Part shown: in pieces, positions 24,363 through 31,909 of the stretch | Numbering within the stretch: position 1 is the stretch's first letter | Layout: every line of letters starts with the position of its first letter | Origin: Actinoplanes palleronii | GTDB taxonomy: Bacteria; Actinomycetota; Actinomycetes; Mycobacteriales; Micromonosporaceae | Direction of reading: 5' to 3' | DNA: 45,280 bases | Assembly (NCBI RefSeq): GCF_016862315.1 | Contig: NZ_BOMS01000069.1 | Coordinates: 1-45,280 of the forward strand | Position numbers and translations under genes: made by a program | The notes under the pieces: generated by a model | What the model saw: only the letters and a program-made list of their open reading frames with translations | Told to the model about the DNA's origin: nothing | Databases searched by the model: none

Positions 24363-26435
24363 GTGAGCGAGACTCGGACGGCGGTCGGGTGGGACGTCAC
24401 CGGCCTGGTACGTGACGCACAGTCAGGTAACCTCGATGCCCTGGACCGCCTGATCACCGGGCACCTCTCGCTCGTCTACAACGTCGTCGGGCGCGCCCTG
24501 AACGGCCACCCGGACGTCGACGACATCGTCCAGGACACCATGCTGCGGGCCATCCACGGCCTCAGCTCCCTGCGCCAGCCTGACCGATTCCGTTCATGGC
24601 TTGTCGCGATCGCGTACCGCCAGGTCCAGATGCACCTGCGGTCCCGCAAGATGACCCTGCTGCGCCGCCACCCGGAACCGGTCGACGTGGCCGACCCGGC
24701 CGGTGACTTCGCCGAGCGGACCACCGCCGAGCTGGTCGTCACCGAGCAGCGCCGGGAGCTGGCCGAGGCCGGCCGCTGGCTGGAGGACATCGACCGGGAG
24801 TTGCTCGCGCTCTGGTGGCAGGAGTCGTCCGGCGACCTGACCCGCGCCGACCTGGCCGCCACGCTGGGCGTCACGCCGAAGCACGCCGCGGTCCGGGTGC
24901 AGCGGATGAAGGAACGCCTCGACCTGGCCCGCGGGGTGGTCCGGGCGCTGCGTGCCAAGCCGCCCTGCCCGGACCTGGCGCACCTGATCCGGTTCTGGGA
25001 CGGCGCCACCGACTCGGTCTGGCGCAAACGGCTGGCCCGGCACGTCCGGGACTGCCCGCGCTGCCGGGTGCGGCAGGGCGGCCTCGTCCCGCCGGAGCAG
25101 CTGCTGCTCGGGCTGGTCGCGCTGCCGGTGCCCCTGGCCCTGACCGCGGCGCTGCAGGCGGCGATCCACGGCGGGTCGGCCGCGCCGGCGGTGGTCGCGG
25201 CGGCCGGGCACGGGACCACGCTGGTGGCGCTGCTGCAGAACAAGGCCCTGGTCGCGGCGACGGCGACGACCGTGGCGGTGGCCGGCGGGTTCGCCTACGC
25301 GGTGCACAACTCCCCCGCTCCGCCGCCGGTCGCGATCGCTCCCTCGGCTGCGGTCCCGGCCCCGGCCTCACCGTCGCTGTCCCCGCCTTCTTCGACGCCT
25401 TCCGCCCCGGCGCGGATCGCTGCCACGAAGATCTACGTCGCCCCGGGCGGCTCGGATGACGGCGATGGCAGCCTGCAGCGCCCCTACGGCTCCCTCAGCA
25501 AGGCCGTCGCGGCCGTCAAGCCGGGGTGGACGATCACGATGCGCGGCGGCACCTACCGCCCCACCAGTCCGATTTCGATTACCACGAGCGGGACCGCTGC
25601 CAAGCCCGTCTCCCTGGTCGCCTACGCCGGCGAGCGGCCGGTGCTGGACATGTCCGGTATCCCGGCCGACCAGTGGGCGATCACCCAGCAGGCGTCCTGG
25701 TGGCGCGTGGAGGGCTTGGAGATCACCGGGGCGCCCGGTCAGGCATATGTCTGCCGGTCCTGCACGAACTCGGTCTTCCGGCGGCTCTCGGTGCACGGCA
25801 ACGGCAGCGCCGGCCTGATGCTCCGCGACGCCGGCACCGCGAAGAACCAGGTCCTGGACAGCGACTTCGCCGACAACCGCGGGTCCGGGCTGGCCGTGCA
25901 GTTCGGCGACGGCGGCGGCAACCTGCTGCGCGGCAACCGGGCGTACCACAACGACGGCGACGGGATCAACCTCGGTGGCTTCGCCGGGCCGGTCAGCGTG
26001 GAGTACAACTGGTCGTTCCGCAACGGCGGGAACGGTTTCGCGGTCGGCGGCGGCACCCCGTCGACCGGCGCCGCGCACACCGTCCGGCACAACGCGGCGT
26101 GGAACAACACCGGGCACGGTTTCGTCGACGAGGGCAACACCGCGGCGCTCGTGCTCAGCAACGACACCGCGTTCCGCAACACCGGCCTGGGCTTCGCGAT
26201 CACCACGGCGCCGGCCACCCTGCGCTCCGACGTCGCGGTCGGCAACACCCAGGGTGAGCAGGGCCTGTCGGCCACCGCCAAGGCGGCGAACAACTCCTGG
26301 CAGGAGAAGGCGATCAGCTTCCGGTCGACCGATCCCACGACCGCTGAGGGCTCTCGTACGACGGGCGGCGGACTGCCGCCGACCACCTTCCTGGCCACCA
26401 CGAACGGGGCCGGCGCGTCAATGCAGGGCGGCTGA
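24363..26435 (+). CDS. ECF-type sigma factor fused to membrane segments and pectate-lyase-like domain
   Basis: A 690-residue fusion. Residues 25-95 are sigma region 2 (HPDVDDIVQDTMLRAIHGLSSL); 125-190 are region 4 (HTH near LAATLGVTPKHAAVRVQRMKERL). A zf-HC2-like anti-sigma segment follows (H227-x3-C231-x2-C234, HVRDCPRC). Two hydrophobic stretches (about 246-268 and 285-313) are membrane segments, then a Pro/Ser/Ala linker (316-350), and from about 353 an extracellular right-handed beta-helix (KIYVAPGGSDDGDGSLQRPYGSL; GGTYRP; YAGERPVLD) of pectate-lyase type. The layout implies that the sigma domain stays in the cytoplasm, tethered, while the beta-helix contacts pectin outside. GTG 24363 is the start. 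The partner pectinesterase is divergent. Related sigma/carbohydrate-domain fusions exist in actinobacteria, but this exact partner domain is noteworthy. Confidence 0.92.
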   Translation: MSETRTAVGWDVTGLVRDAQSGNLDALDRLITGHLSLVYNVVGRALNGHPDVDDIVQDTMLRAIHGLSSLRQPDRFRSWLVAIAYRQVQMHLRSRKMTLLRRHPEPVDVADPAGDFAERTTAELVVTEQRRELAEAGRWLEDIDRELLALWWQESSGDLTRADLAATLGVTPKHAAVRVQRMKERLDLARGVVRALRAKPPCPDLAHLIRFWDGATDSVWRKRLARHVRDCPRCRVRQGGLVPPEQLLLGLVALPVPLALTAALQAAIHGGSAAPAVVAAAGHGTTLVALLQNKALVAATATTVAVAGGFAYAVHNSPAPPPVAIAPSAAVPAPASPSLSPPSSTPSAPARIAATKIYVAPGGSDDGDGSLQRPYGSLSKAVAAVKPGWTITMRGGTYRPTSPISITTSGTAAKPVSLVAYAGERPVLDMSGIPADQWAITQQASWWRVEGLEITGAPGQAYVCRSCTNSVFRRLSVHGNGSAGLMLRDAGTAKNQVLDSDFADNRGSGLAVQFGDGGGNLLRGNRAYHNDGDGINLGGFAGPVSVEYNWSFRNGGNGFAVGGGTPSTGAAHTVRHNAAWNNTGHGFVDEGNTAALVLSNDTAFRNTGLGFAITTAPATLRSDVAVGNTQGEQGLSATAKAANNSWQEKAISFRSTDPTTAEGSRTTGGGLPPTTFLATTNGAGASMQGG

Positions 26436-26443
26436 CCCATCGG

Positions 26444-26497
26444 CCGCCCGCCGCCTCACGGGCGGGACCCGGCTCGTAGCCTGCGGGCGGCCGCCCG
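26444..26497. terminator. Two short GC hairpins between convergent genes
   Basis: CCGCCCG (26444-26450) pairs with CGGGCGG (26459-26465), and CGGGCGG (26484-26490) pairs directly with CCGCCCG (26491-26497). They sit between the stop of the sigma fusion at 26435 and the end of the NYN gene at 26518. They may end transcription from both sides; no T-runs are present. Confidence 0.4.
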
Positions 26498-26517
26498 GTA
26501 TCCGTACCAGATGAGGG

Positions 26518-27741
26518 TCAAGCGGCGCCCAGCCAGCTGCGGACCTCGGCGATCTCGTCGTCGCTGAGGGCGATCGCGGCGGCCTCGGCCCGGTTCAGCA
26601 CGTTGTCGGCGAACGCCGAGGCGATCTCGGTGGCCTGCGGCGGCGGCTGGCGGTACAGCGGCGCGCCGCCGAACGCGGTGCCCCGGGTGACGAACGCGAT
26701 CGCGCTGCGGCTCACGTCGACGCCCTGCGCGGCCATCTGGTCACGGGCCCAGCGGGTGGCCTCGGTCAGGTTGAAGTGGTGGACGGCGGCGTAGTCGGCG
26801 AGCGACTGGTAGACCGCCGGCCACATCTCCCGGGGCAGCCGGGGCAGGCTGAGCAGGGCGGACAGCCGGGCGACCGGTTCCGGTGCGGGCCCGGGACCGG
26901 CGCCGGACTCGGGCGGCTCGTGGCGCAGCGCGTCCCAGACGAAGTGGTTGGAGAACTTCGCGTTCGGCAGGGTGAGACTCTCCAGCGCGCGGACGAACCC
27001 ACCGTTGCCGAACCAGCTCGTCTCGTCGACGCTCGGACCGAGCTGGCGGCGCAGGTCGTGGGCGAGCGAGGCCAGGTTGAGCGGGCCGGTCGCCGCGGTG
27101 TAGCGCCAGCCGACCAGGTCGCGGAACTGCTCGTAGGAGACCGGGGTCTCCGGGTCGACCGCGGGAGCCGGCTCCTCGTCGCTCTCCACCGGCTCGCCCT
27201 GGACCAGTTCGAGCAGTTCCTGGCTGGTGATCAGGCGGTCGGCGACCGCGATGAACGCCTCGGCCGCGTCGGACGGCGAGACGATCGTGGTGCGGCGGTC
27301 GGCGCGGCGCAGGCGGACCAGCAGGGGGGTCATGTCCGAGTCGCCGGAGGCGATGACGAACTCCTCGTACCGCACCGGGTCGGCGAGCGTGTCGACCGCG
27401 TCGACCACCATCCGGATGTCCGCGGCGTTCTTGGTGTGCGTCAGCCGCGGGCAGTCGATCACTTCGAAGCCGGCGTTCACGAAGAACGGCCGGAACTGGG
27501 AGTAGTACAGCCGGGGCGGGGAGGCGTCCGGGTCCGGGTTGGGCACCCAGCCGCCCGGGTTCATGTAGCAGCGGAGGATCAGCCAGCGGCGCGGGCCGTC
27601 GACGGTCAGGGCCGTGGTCAAGCGGACCAACCAGGCGGCCGGGTCCTTGGCGAACTGGATCGCCACATCCGGGTCCTGCTTGATCAGTCCGCTGAACACG
27701 TTGTCGAAGTCCAGATACAGTGCAGCGCGTACGCGGGCCAT
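26518..27741 (-). CDS. NYN-domain (PIN-like) RNase with LOTUS-like C-terminal region
   Basis: A 407-residue protein. The N-terminal NYN domain begins ARVRAALYLDFDNVF and contains the metal-binding acidic residues in LDFDN, KNAADIRMVVDAVD and SGDSDMTPLL, as in LabA/DUF88 nucleases. A middle region (around residues 210-280, SYEQFRDLVGWRYTAA) resembles the OST-HTH/LOTUS RNA-binding fold. The C-terminal part is helical with a second HTH-like unit (FNLTEATRWARDQM). ATG 27741 is chosen because MARVRAALYL directly starts the domain; the upstream extension to 27930 is unlike the family. NYN proteins degrade or process RNA. Substrate and partner are unknown. The gene is 79 bp from the GlsB-like gene on the same strand. 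Confidence 0.88.
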   Translation of the reverse strand: MARVRAALYLDFDNVFSGLIKQDPDVAIQFAKDPAAWLVRLTTALTVDGPRRWLILRCYMNPGGWVPNPDPDASPPRLYYSQFRPFFVNAGFEVIDCPRLTHTKNAADIRMVVDAVDTLADPVRYEEFVIASGDSDMTPLLVRLRRADRRTTIVSPSDAAEAFIAVADRLITSQELLELVQGEPVESDEEPAPAVDPETPVSYEQFRDLVGWRYTAATGPLNLASLAHDLRRQLGPSVDETSWFGNGGFVRALESLTLPNAKFSNHFVWDALRHEPPESGAGPGPAPEPVARLSALLSLPRLPREMWPAVYQSLADYAAVHHFNLTEATRWARDQMAAQGVDVSRSAIAFVTRGTAFGGAPLYRQPPPQATEIASAFADNVLNRAEAAAIALSDDEIAEVRSWLGAA

Positions 27742-27820
27742 GACCGAAAACCTACCGTGCCCGCCTCGTCCGCGCCGGTGAGCGCCGAGGCCGGGCCGCG
27801 GCCCGGCCTCGAAACACTCG

Positions 27821-28090
27821 TTACAGCCGGCGCCGGCTGCTCGCGCCGGAGACCGCCGCCACGCCGACGGCGGCCAGACCGACCTGCAGGCCCAGCTCGA
27901 TCCAGTCGATGCCGGGGGTGTCGTCGACACCGAAGGCCGCCGCGATGAACGTGCCGAGAATCCCCGCGACGACGCCGACGAGCAGCGTCACCCAGATCGG
28001 GATGCTCTGCTTGCCGGGCACGACCAGGCGCCCCAGGGCCCCGATGATCAGGCCGAAGACGATTCCGGTGAAGATGCCGTTGATCTCCAT
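27821..28090 (-). CDS. GlsB/YeaQ/YmgE-family small membrane protein
   Basis: An 89-residue protein with three hydrophobic segments (IFTGIVFGLIIGALGRLVV; WVTLLVGVVAGILGTFIAAAF; LGLQVGLAAVGVAAVSG) and the family hallmark GALGRLVVPGKQ. Members are small transglycosylase-associated stress-induced membrane proteins of unclear biochemical role. Start is ATG 28090, with CTTTCCGAGG on the plus strand giving a purine-rich Shine-Dalgarno on the minus strand. It runs in the same direction as the NYN gene and the YccF gene upstream; the three could form one transcript. Confidence 0.9.
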   Translation of the reverse strand: MEINGIFTGIVFGLIIGALGRLVVPGKQSIPIWVTLLVGVVAGILGTFIAAAFGVDDTPGIDWIELGLQVGLAAVGVAAVSGASSRRRL

Positions 28091-28142
28091 GTCAGCTCCT
28101 CGGAAAGGGTTGCGGCTCTTACCGTGCTCCTCGACCCCCGGG

Positions 28143-28532
28143 TCAGTCCAGATCCACGACGGTCCGGCCGAGCGGCCAGAACGCCACCGGGACCAGCTTG
28201 AAGTTCGCGATCCCGAACGGGATGCCGATGATCGTCACGCACTGGGCGATGCCGGCCAGCAGGTGACCGAGCGCGATCCACCAGCCGAAGAGGACCATCC
28301 AGAGGATGTTCCCCAGGCCGGAGCCGACCCCGATGCCGGGATCGGAGACCACGGTACGGCCGAACGGCCAGAGCGAGTAGAGCGCCAGACGCCCGGCTGC
28401 CACGCCGAACGGGATCGTGACGACCAGGGCGAAGCAGATCAGGGCCGCGAAACCGTAGCCGATCGCGAGGAAGAACCCGCCGCCGAAGATGAACCAGAGA
28501 ACATTGAGGAGGAAGCGCACACCGATCAGCAT
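28143..28532 (-). CDS. YccF-domain membrane protein
   Basis: A 129-residue membrane protein with four hydrophobic segments and the duplicated YccF motif: PFGVAAGRLALYSLWPFGRTVV (as PFG...LWPFGR) near residue 41-62 and PFGIANFKLVPVAFWPLGR near 105-123. The function of YccF is not established. It is followed closely by the GlsB-like gene (52 bp), and the TetR gene of the beta-glucosidase unit ends 42 bp upstream of its start, on the same strand. Confidence 0.9.
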   Translation of the reverse strand: MLIGVRFLLNVLWFIFGGGFFLAIGYGFAALICFALVVTIPFGVAAGRLALYSLWPFGRTVVSDPGIGVGSGLGNILWMVLFGWWIALGHLLAGIAQCVTIIGIPFGIANFKLVPVAFWPLGRTVVDLD

Positions 28533-28574
28533 GAACCTCGGTTGCCACCCGTAGGGGAACGCCCCGACCCCCGA

Positions 28575-29165
28575 TCAGCGGAAGAGGGTGCCGGCGGCCG
28601 CGGTCCACGTCGCGACCAGGTCGATCCCGCCGGGGTCGCGGAGCCACTGGATCTGCAGGCCGTCCATCAGCGCCATGACCTGCCGGGCCAGGGTTTCCGG
28701 GTCCGGTACGCCGTACGCCCGGGCCAGCCCGGTCATCGTCGTGATGGTGGTCTGCTGACGGCGGGCGAAGTAGTCGTGCGCCGGGTGCCCGGGCGCCAGC
28801 GACTCCGCCTCCAGCACCGCGAAGAGCCGGACGATCTCCGGCTGGGCGGCGTTGCGCCGGACCAGCGCGTCGCAGATCTCCGGCAGCGGCACCTCACCGG
28901 CCGGCCGGCCGAGCGCCTCGGCGAGGGACCGGTGGTCCTGGTCGTCGCGGTGTTCCAGCACGGCGACCAGCAGCTTGTCCTTGGTGCCGACGTGGTGCAG
29001 CAGACCGGGCACGGTGAGCCCGCAGTCGTCCGCCACGTCCTGCATCGACAGGCCCCAGAAGCCGCGTTCGGCGATCAGCCGGGTGGTGACGTCGAGGATC
29101 TGCCGGCGGCGAACGGCGGCGGGCAGGCGGGGCCGGTCGCGGCGGCGGGGTGGGGCGGGATTCAC
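28575..29165 (-). CDS. TetR-family regulator of the adjacent beta-glucosidase
   Basis: A 196-residue TetR protein. The N-terminal HTH is RQILDVTTRLIAERGFWGLSMQDVADDCGLTVPGLLHHVGTKDKLL, after a basic arm; the C-terminal domain (about 80-195) is a typical ligand domain (TITTMTGLARAYG, MALMDGLQIQWLRDP). Start ATG 29165 is adjacent to the divergent region with a perfect palindrome at 29231-29243. The layout predicts repression of both itself and the GH3 gene, relieved by a sugar or aglycone. No sugar-binding domain of LacI type is present, so the inducer class is open. Confidence 0.9.
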   Translation of the reverse strand: MNPAPPRRRDRPRLPAAVRRRQILDVTTRLIAERGFWGLSMQDVADDCGLTVPGLLHHVGTKDKLLVAVLEHRDDQDHRSLAEALGRPAGEVPLPEICDALVRRNAAQPEIVRLFAVLEAESLAPGHPAHDYFARRQQTTITTMTGLARAYGVPDPETLARQVMALMDGLQIQWLRDPGGIDLVATWTAAAGTLFR

Positions 29166-29230
29166 GGCATCTTCCTATCAGCAGGCTCTTGCTCCCGGGT
29201 CGGAGCGTGGATATGTTTCCTAGCAGTTAA

Positions 29231-29243
29231 TACCTAGTAGGTA
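29231..29243. promoter_or_regulatory. Candidate TetR operator TACCTA-G-TAGGTA
   Basis: A perfect palindrome of 6+1+6 bp in an AT-rich stretch 22 bp before the beta-glucosidase ATG and 65 bp from the TetR start. CCTAG recurs at 29218-29222 as a possible extra half-site. AAGGGAG at 29249-29255 is the Shine-Dalgarno of the beta-glucosidase gene. The position between two divergent genes is what a TetR autorepressor needs. Confidence 0.7.
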
Positions 29244-29265
29244 CTCAGTAAGGGAGTCCGGCCCG

Positions 29266-31461
29266 ATGAAACCCGAGCTCAGCACCGCCGACCAGGCCGC
29301 GCTCACCAGCGGCAGCGACTTCTGGCGCACCACCGCCGTGGAGTCCGCGGACCTGCCGGCGATCACCGTGACCGACGGACCGCACGGGGTGCGGATGCAG
29401 GCCGACGGCGGAGACCTGCTGGCCGGCGTCCCGGCCACCTGTTTCCCGCCGGCCGTGGCCAGCGCCTCGACCTGGGATCCCGAGCTGCTGCGCCGGATGG
29501 GCGAGGCGCTCGGCGACGAGTGCCGGGCGATGGACGTGGCGGTGCTGCTCGGCCCGGGTGTCAACCTCAAGCGCAGCCCGCTCGGCGGCCGCAACTTCGA
29601 GTACTTCTCCGAGGACCCGATCCTGACCGGCGTGCTGGCCACCGAGTGGGTGCTCGGCCTGCAGAGCAAGGGTGTCGGCGCGTCGCTCAAGCACTTCGCG
29701 GTGAACAGCCAGGAGACCGACCGGATGCGGGTGAGCGCCGACCTCGACGAGCGCACGCTGCGGGAGATGTATCTGCGAGCCTTCCACCGGGTGGTCACCC
29801 GCGCCCAGCCGTGGACCGTGATGTGCGCCTACAACAAGGTCAACGGTACGTACGCGAGCGAGCACCACTGGCTGCTCACCGAGGTGCTCCGGGACGAGTG
29901 GGGCTTCGAGGGCCTGGTCGTCTCGGACTGGGGCGCCGTGGTGGACCGGGTCGCCGCGGTCCGGGCCGGGCTCGACCTGACCATGCCGGGGCCGGACGCC
30001 GCCGGTGACCGGGCGCTCGTGGACGCCGTCGCAGCGGGGACGCTGGACGGCGGGGTGCTGGGGAGGGCGGCTCAGCGCGTACACCATCTGGTTCTGAAGG
30101 CCGGGACGCGCGAACCCGGAAGCTATGACGCGGCCGCGCACCACGCCCTGGCCCGGGAGATCGCCGGAAGGGCGATCGTGCTCCTGAAGAACGACGGCGA
30201 TCTGCTTCCGCTGGGCGGGCAGAGTCTCGCGGTGCTCGGCGAGTTCGCGCGGACGCCGCGCTACCAGGGCGGCGGCAGCTCGCAGATCACGCCGACCCGG
30301 CTGGACGACGCGCTCACCGAGATCACCAACGCGACGAGCGCGACGGTGCGGTTCGCCGCCGGATACTCCGCCGACGGCGACACCGGCGACGAGGCGCTGC
30401 TCACCGAGGCGGCCGAGGCCGCGGCGGCCAGTGACGTGGCCCTGGTCTTCGTCGGCAGCGTGCACGAGACCGAGGGCGCCGACCGGGACTCGCTCGACCT
30501 GCCGGCCGCGCAGCTGGCGCTGATCGAGCGGGTGTCCGCGGCCAACCCGCGGACCGTCGTGGTGCTCTCCAACGGCGCGGTGCTGCTGACCAGCCCGTGG
30601 GAGGCCCGGGTGCCGGCGATCGTGGAGGGCTGGCTGCTCGGCCAGGCCGGCGGCAGCGCGCTCGCCGACGTGCTGTTCGGGCGGGTCAACCCGTCCGGGC
30701 GGCTGGCCGAGACGATCCCGGTGGCGCTCGCCGACCACCCGTCGTTCCTGGACTTCCCGGGTGAGCACGGCCACGTCCGGTACGGCGAGGGCGTGCACGT
30801 CGGTTACCGCGGTTTCGACGCGCGCGGGCAGGCGGTGTCGTATCCGTTCGGGTTCGGGTTGTCCTACACCACGTTCGCCTACGGGACGGCCATGGCGACG
30901 GCGAGCGAGGCAGGCGTTGAGATCCGGGTGCCGGTGACGAACACCGGTGACCGGGACGGCCGCGAGGTGGTCCAGGTCTACGTCGGCCTGCCCGGCTCGG
31001 CGGTCCACCGGGCGCCCCGCGAGCTGAAGGCGTTCGCCAACGTGCCGATCGCGGCCGGCGCCACCGCCGAGGTCACCCTGCACGTCGAACGCGCCGACCT
31101 GGCCTACTGGGACACCCGGCTGAACCGCTGGGTGGTCGAGGACGGCGAGTACCTGATCGAGGTCGGCGCGTCGTCCCGGGACATCCGGGCCACCGTCACC
31201 CAGCGGGTCACCGGGGACGACGCCCGGGTGCCGCTGACCGCGGAGTCCAGCGTCGGCGAGTGGTTCGCCGACCCGCGCGGGGCGGAGCTGCTGGGAGAGG
31301 TGTTCGCCTCGGCAGCCGGCTCCGCGACGGCCGCGCTCACCGCCGACCCGAGCATGCTGATGATGCTGGGCAGCCTGCCGCTGAGCCGGATGGCGATGTT
31401 CCCGGGCAGCCCGTTCACCGCCGCCGAGGTGGAGAAGCTGGTCCTGGCCGCCAACGACTGA
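29266..31461 (+). CDS. Glycoside hydrolase family 3 beta-glucosidase
   Basis: A 731-residue enzyme without a signal peptide, so cytoplasmic. The GH3 N-terminal domain has the KHFAVNSQETDR motif and the nucleophile D221 in VVSDWGAV. The middle domain carries FVGSVHETEGADRDSLDLP and GGSSQITPTR. The fibronectin type III-like end (about 590-700) includes VVQVYVG and RAPRELKAFANV. It removes terminal beta-linked glucose or xylose from imported oligosaccharides. ATG 29266 is clear from AAGGGAG upstream. It is divergent from the TetR gene with an operator in between, and a terminator-like stem lies at 31476. An importer is not adjacent. The exact linkage preference is not readable from sequence alone. 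Confidence 0.93.
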   Translation: MKPELSTADQAALTSGSDFWRTTAVESADLPAITVTDGPHGVRMQADGGDLLAGVPATCFPPAVASASTWDPELLRRMGEALGDECRAMDVAVLLGPGVNLKRSPLGGRNFEYFSEDPILTGVLATEWVLGLQSKGVGASLKHFAVNSQETDRMRVSADLDERTLREMYLRAFHRVVTRAQPWTVMCAYNKVNGTYASEHHWLLTEVLRDEWGFEGLVVSDWGAVVDRVAAVRAGLDLTMPGPDAAGDRALVDAVAAGTLDGGVLGRAAQRVHHLVLKAGTREPGSYDAAAHHALAREIAGRAIVLLKNDGDLLPLGGQSLAVLGEFARTPRYQGGGSSQITPTRLDDALTEITNATSATVRFAAGYSADGDTGDEALLTEAAEAAAASDVALVFVGSVHETEGADRDSLDLPAAQLALIERVSAANPRTVVVLSNGAVLLTSPWEARVPAIVEGWLLGQAGGSALADVLFGRVNPSGRLAETIPVALADHPSFLDFPGEHGHVRYGEGVHVGYRGFDARGQAVSYPFGFGLSYTTFAYGTAMATASEAGVEIRVPVTNTGDRDGREVVQVYVGLPGSAVHRAPRELKAFANVPIAAGATAEVTLHVERADLAYWDTRLNRWVVEDGEYLIEVGASSRDIRATVTQRVTGDDARVPLTAESSVGEWFADPRGAELLGEVFASAAGSATAALTADPSMLMMLGSLPLSRMAMFPGSPFTAAEVEKLVLAAND

Positions 31462-31475
31462 GATATCGGTATTTC

Positions 31476-31505
31476 GTAGCCCGGCGCCATATGGTGTCGG
31501 GCTAC
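31476..31505 (+). terminator. Palindromic terminator after the beta-glucosidase gene
   Basis: GTAGCCCG (31476-31483) and CGGGCTAC (31498-31505) pair, and the inner part is nearly symmetrical around CCATATGG, with two G/T-type mismatches. It lies 15 bp after the stop and is followed by TTTGC. This fits a Rho-independent terminator. Confidence 0.75.
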
Positions 31506-31524
31506 TTTGCTGTATCTGGTTGCC

Positions 31525-31545
31525 ATAGTGTGCGACACACACTAT
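31525..31545. promoter_or_regulatory. PadR operator (21-bp inverted repeat)
   Basis: ATAGTGTGCG and CACACACTAT flank a central A and pair over 10 bp with one mismatch; ATAGTGTG and CACACTAT are exact 8-bp arms. It ends 10 bp before the PadR ATG and covers the likely promoter or transcript start, so the PadR protein should repress its own two-gene operon. No Shine-Dalgarno is seen, which suggests a leaderless transcript. Confidence 0.7.
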
Positions 31546-31555
31546 CGTGTTGAGC

Positions 31556-31909
31556 ATGACAATGGATGCGACGCTAGCCGGACATCTGCAGGAGCTGCGG
31601 CGCGGCACCGTCGTCGTCGCCAGCCTCACCGTCCTGCGATCGCCGGGTTATGGCTATTCGCTGCTCGAGACGCTGAGCCGGGCCGGCTTCGAGGTGGAGG
31701 CCAACACGCTCTATCCGCTGCTGCGCCGGCTCGAGGCACAGGGGCTGCTGACCAGTGAGTGGAACACCGACGAGGCCCGCCCTCGGAAGTTCTACCGGAC
31801 CACCGAGCAGGGCGAATCCCTCGCCGAAACCCTGCGCGGCGAATGGGCGCGGGTCGACCGCGCGATCGGCGACCTCGCTGTTGCGACCACCCCCGGGAGT
31901 GCGGAATGA
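31556..31909 (+). CDS. PadR-family transcriptional regulator
   Basis: A 117-residue winged-helix repressor. The core is LQELRRGTVVVASLTVLRSPGYGYSLLETLS (helix 1-3) and the wing-containing NTLYPLLRRLEAQGLLTSEW, the standard PadR signature; the C-terminal helix is the dimer element. ATG 31556 is used; ATG 31562 and GTG 31547 are alternatives in the same frame. It is coupled to the HAAS-domain membrane protein by ATGA overlap at 31906. PadR genes next to such proteins form a common pair that controls membrane or envelope stress genes. The inducer is unknown. Confidence 0.92.
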   Translation: MTMDATLAGHLQELRRGTVVVASLTVLRSPGYGYSLLETLSRAGFEVEANTLYPLLRRLEAQGLLTSEWNTDEARPRKFYRTTEQGESLAETLRGEWARVDRAIGDLAVATTPGSAE

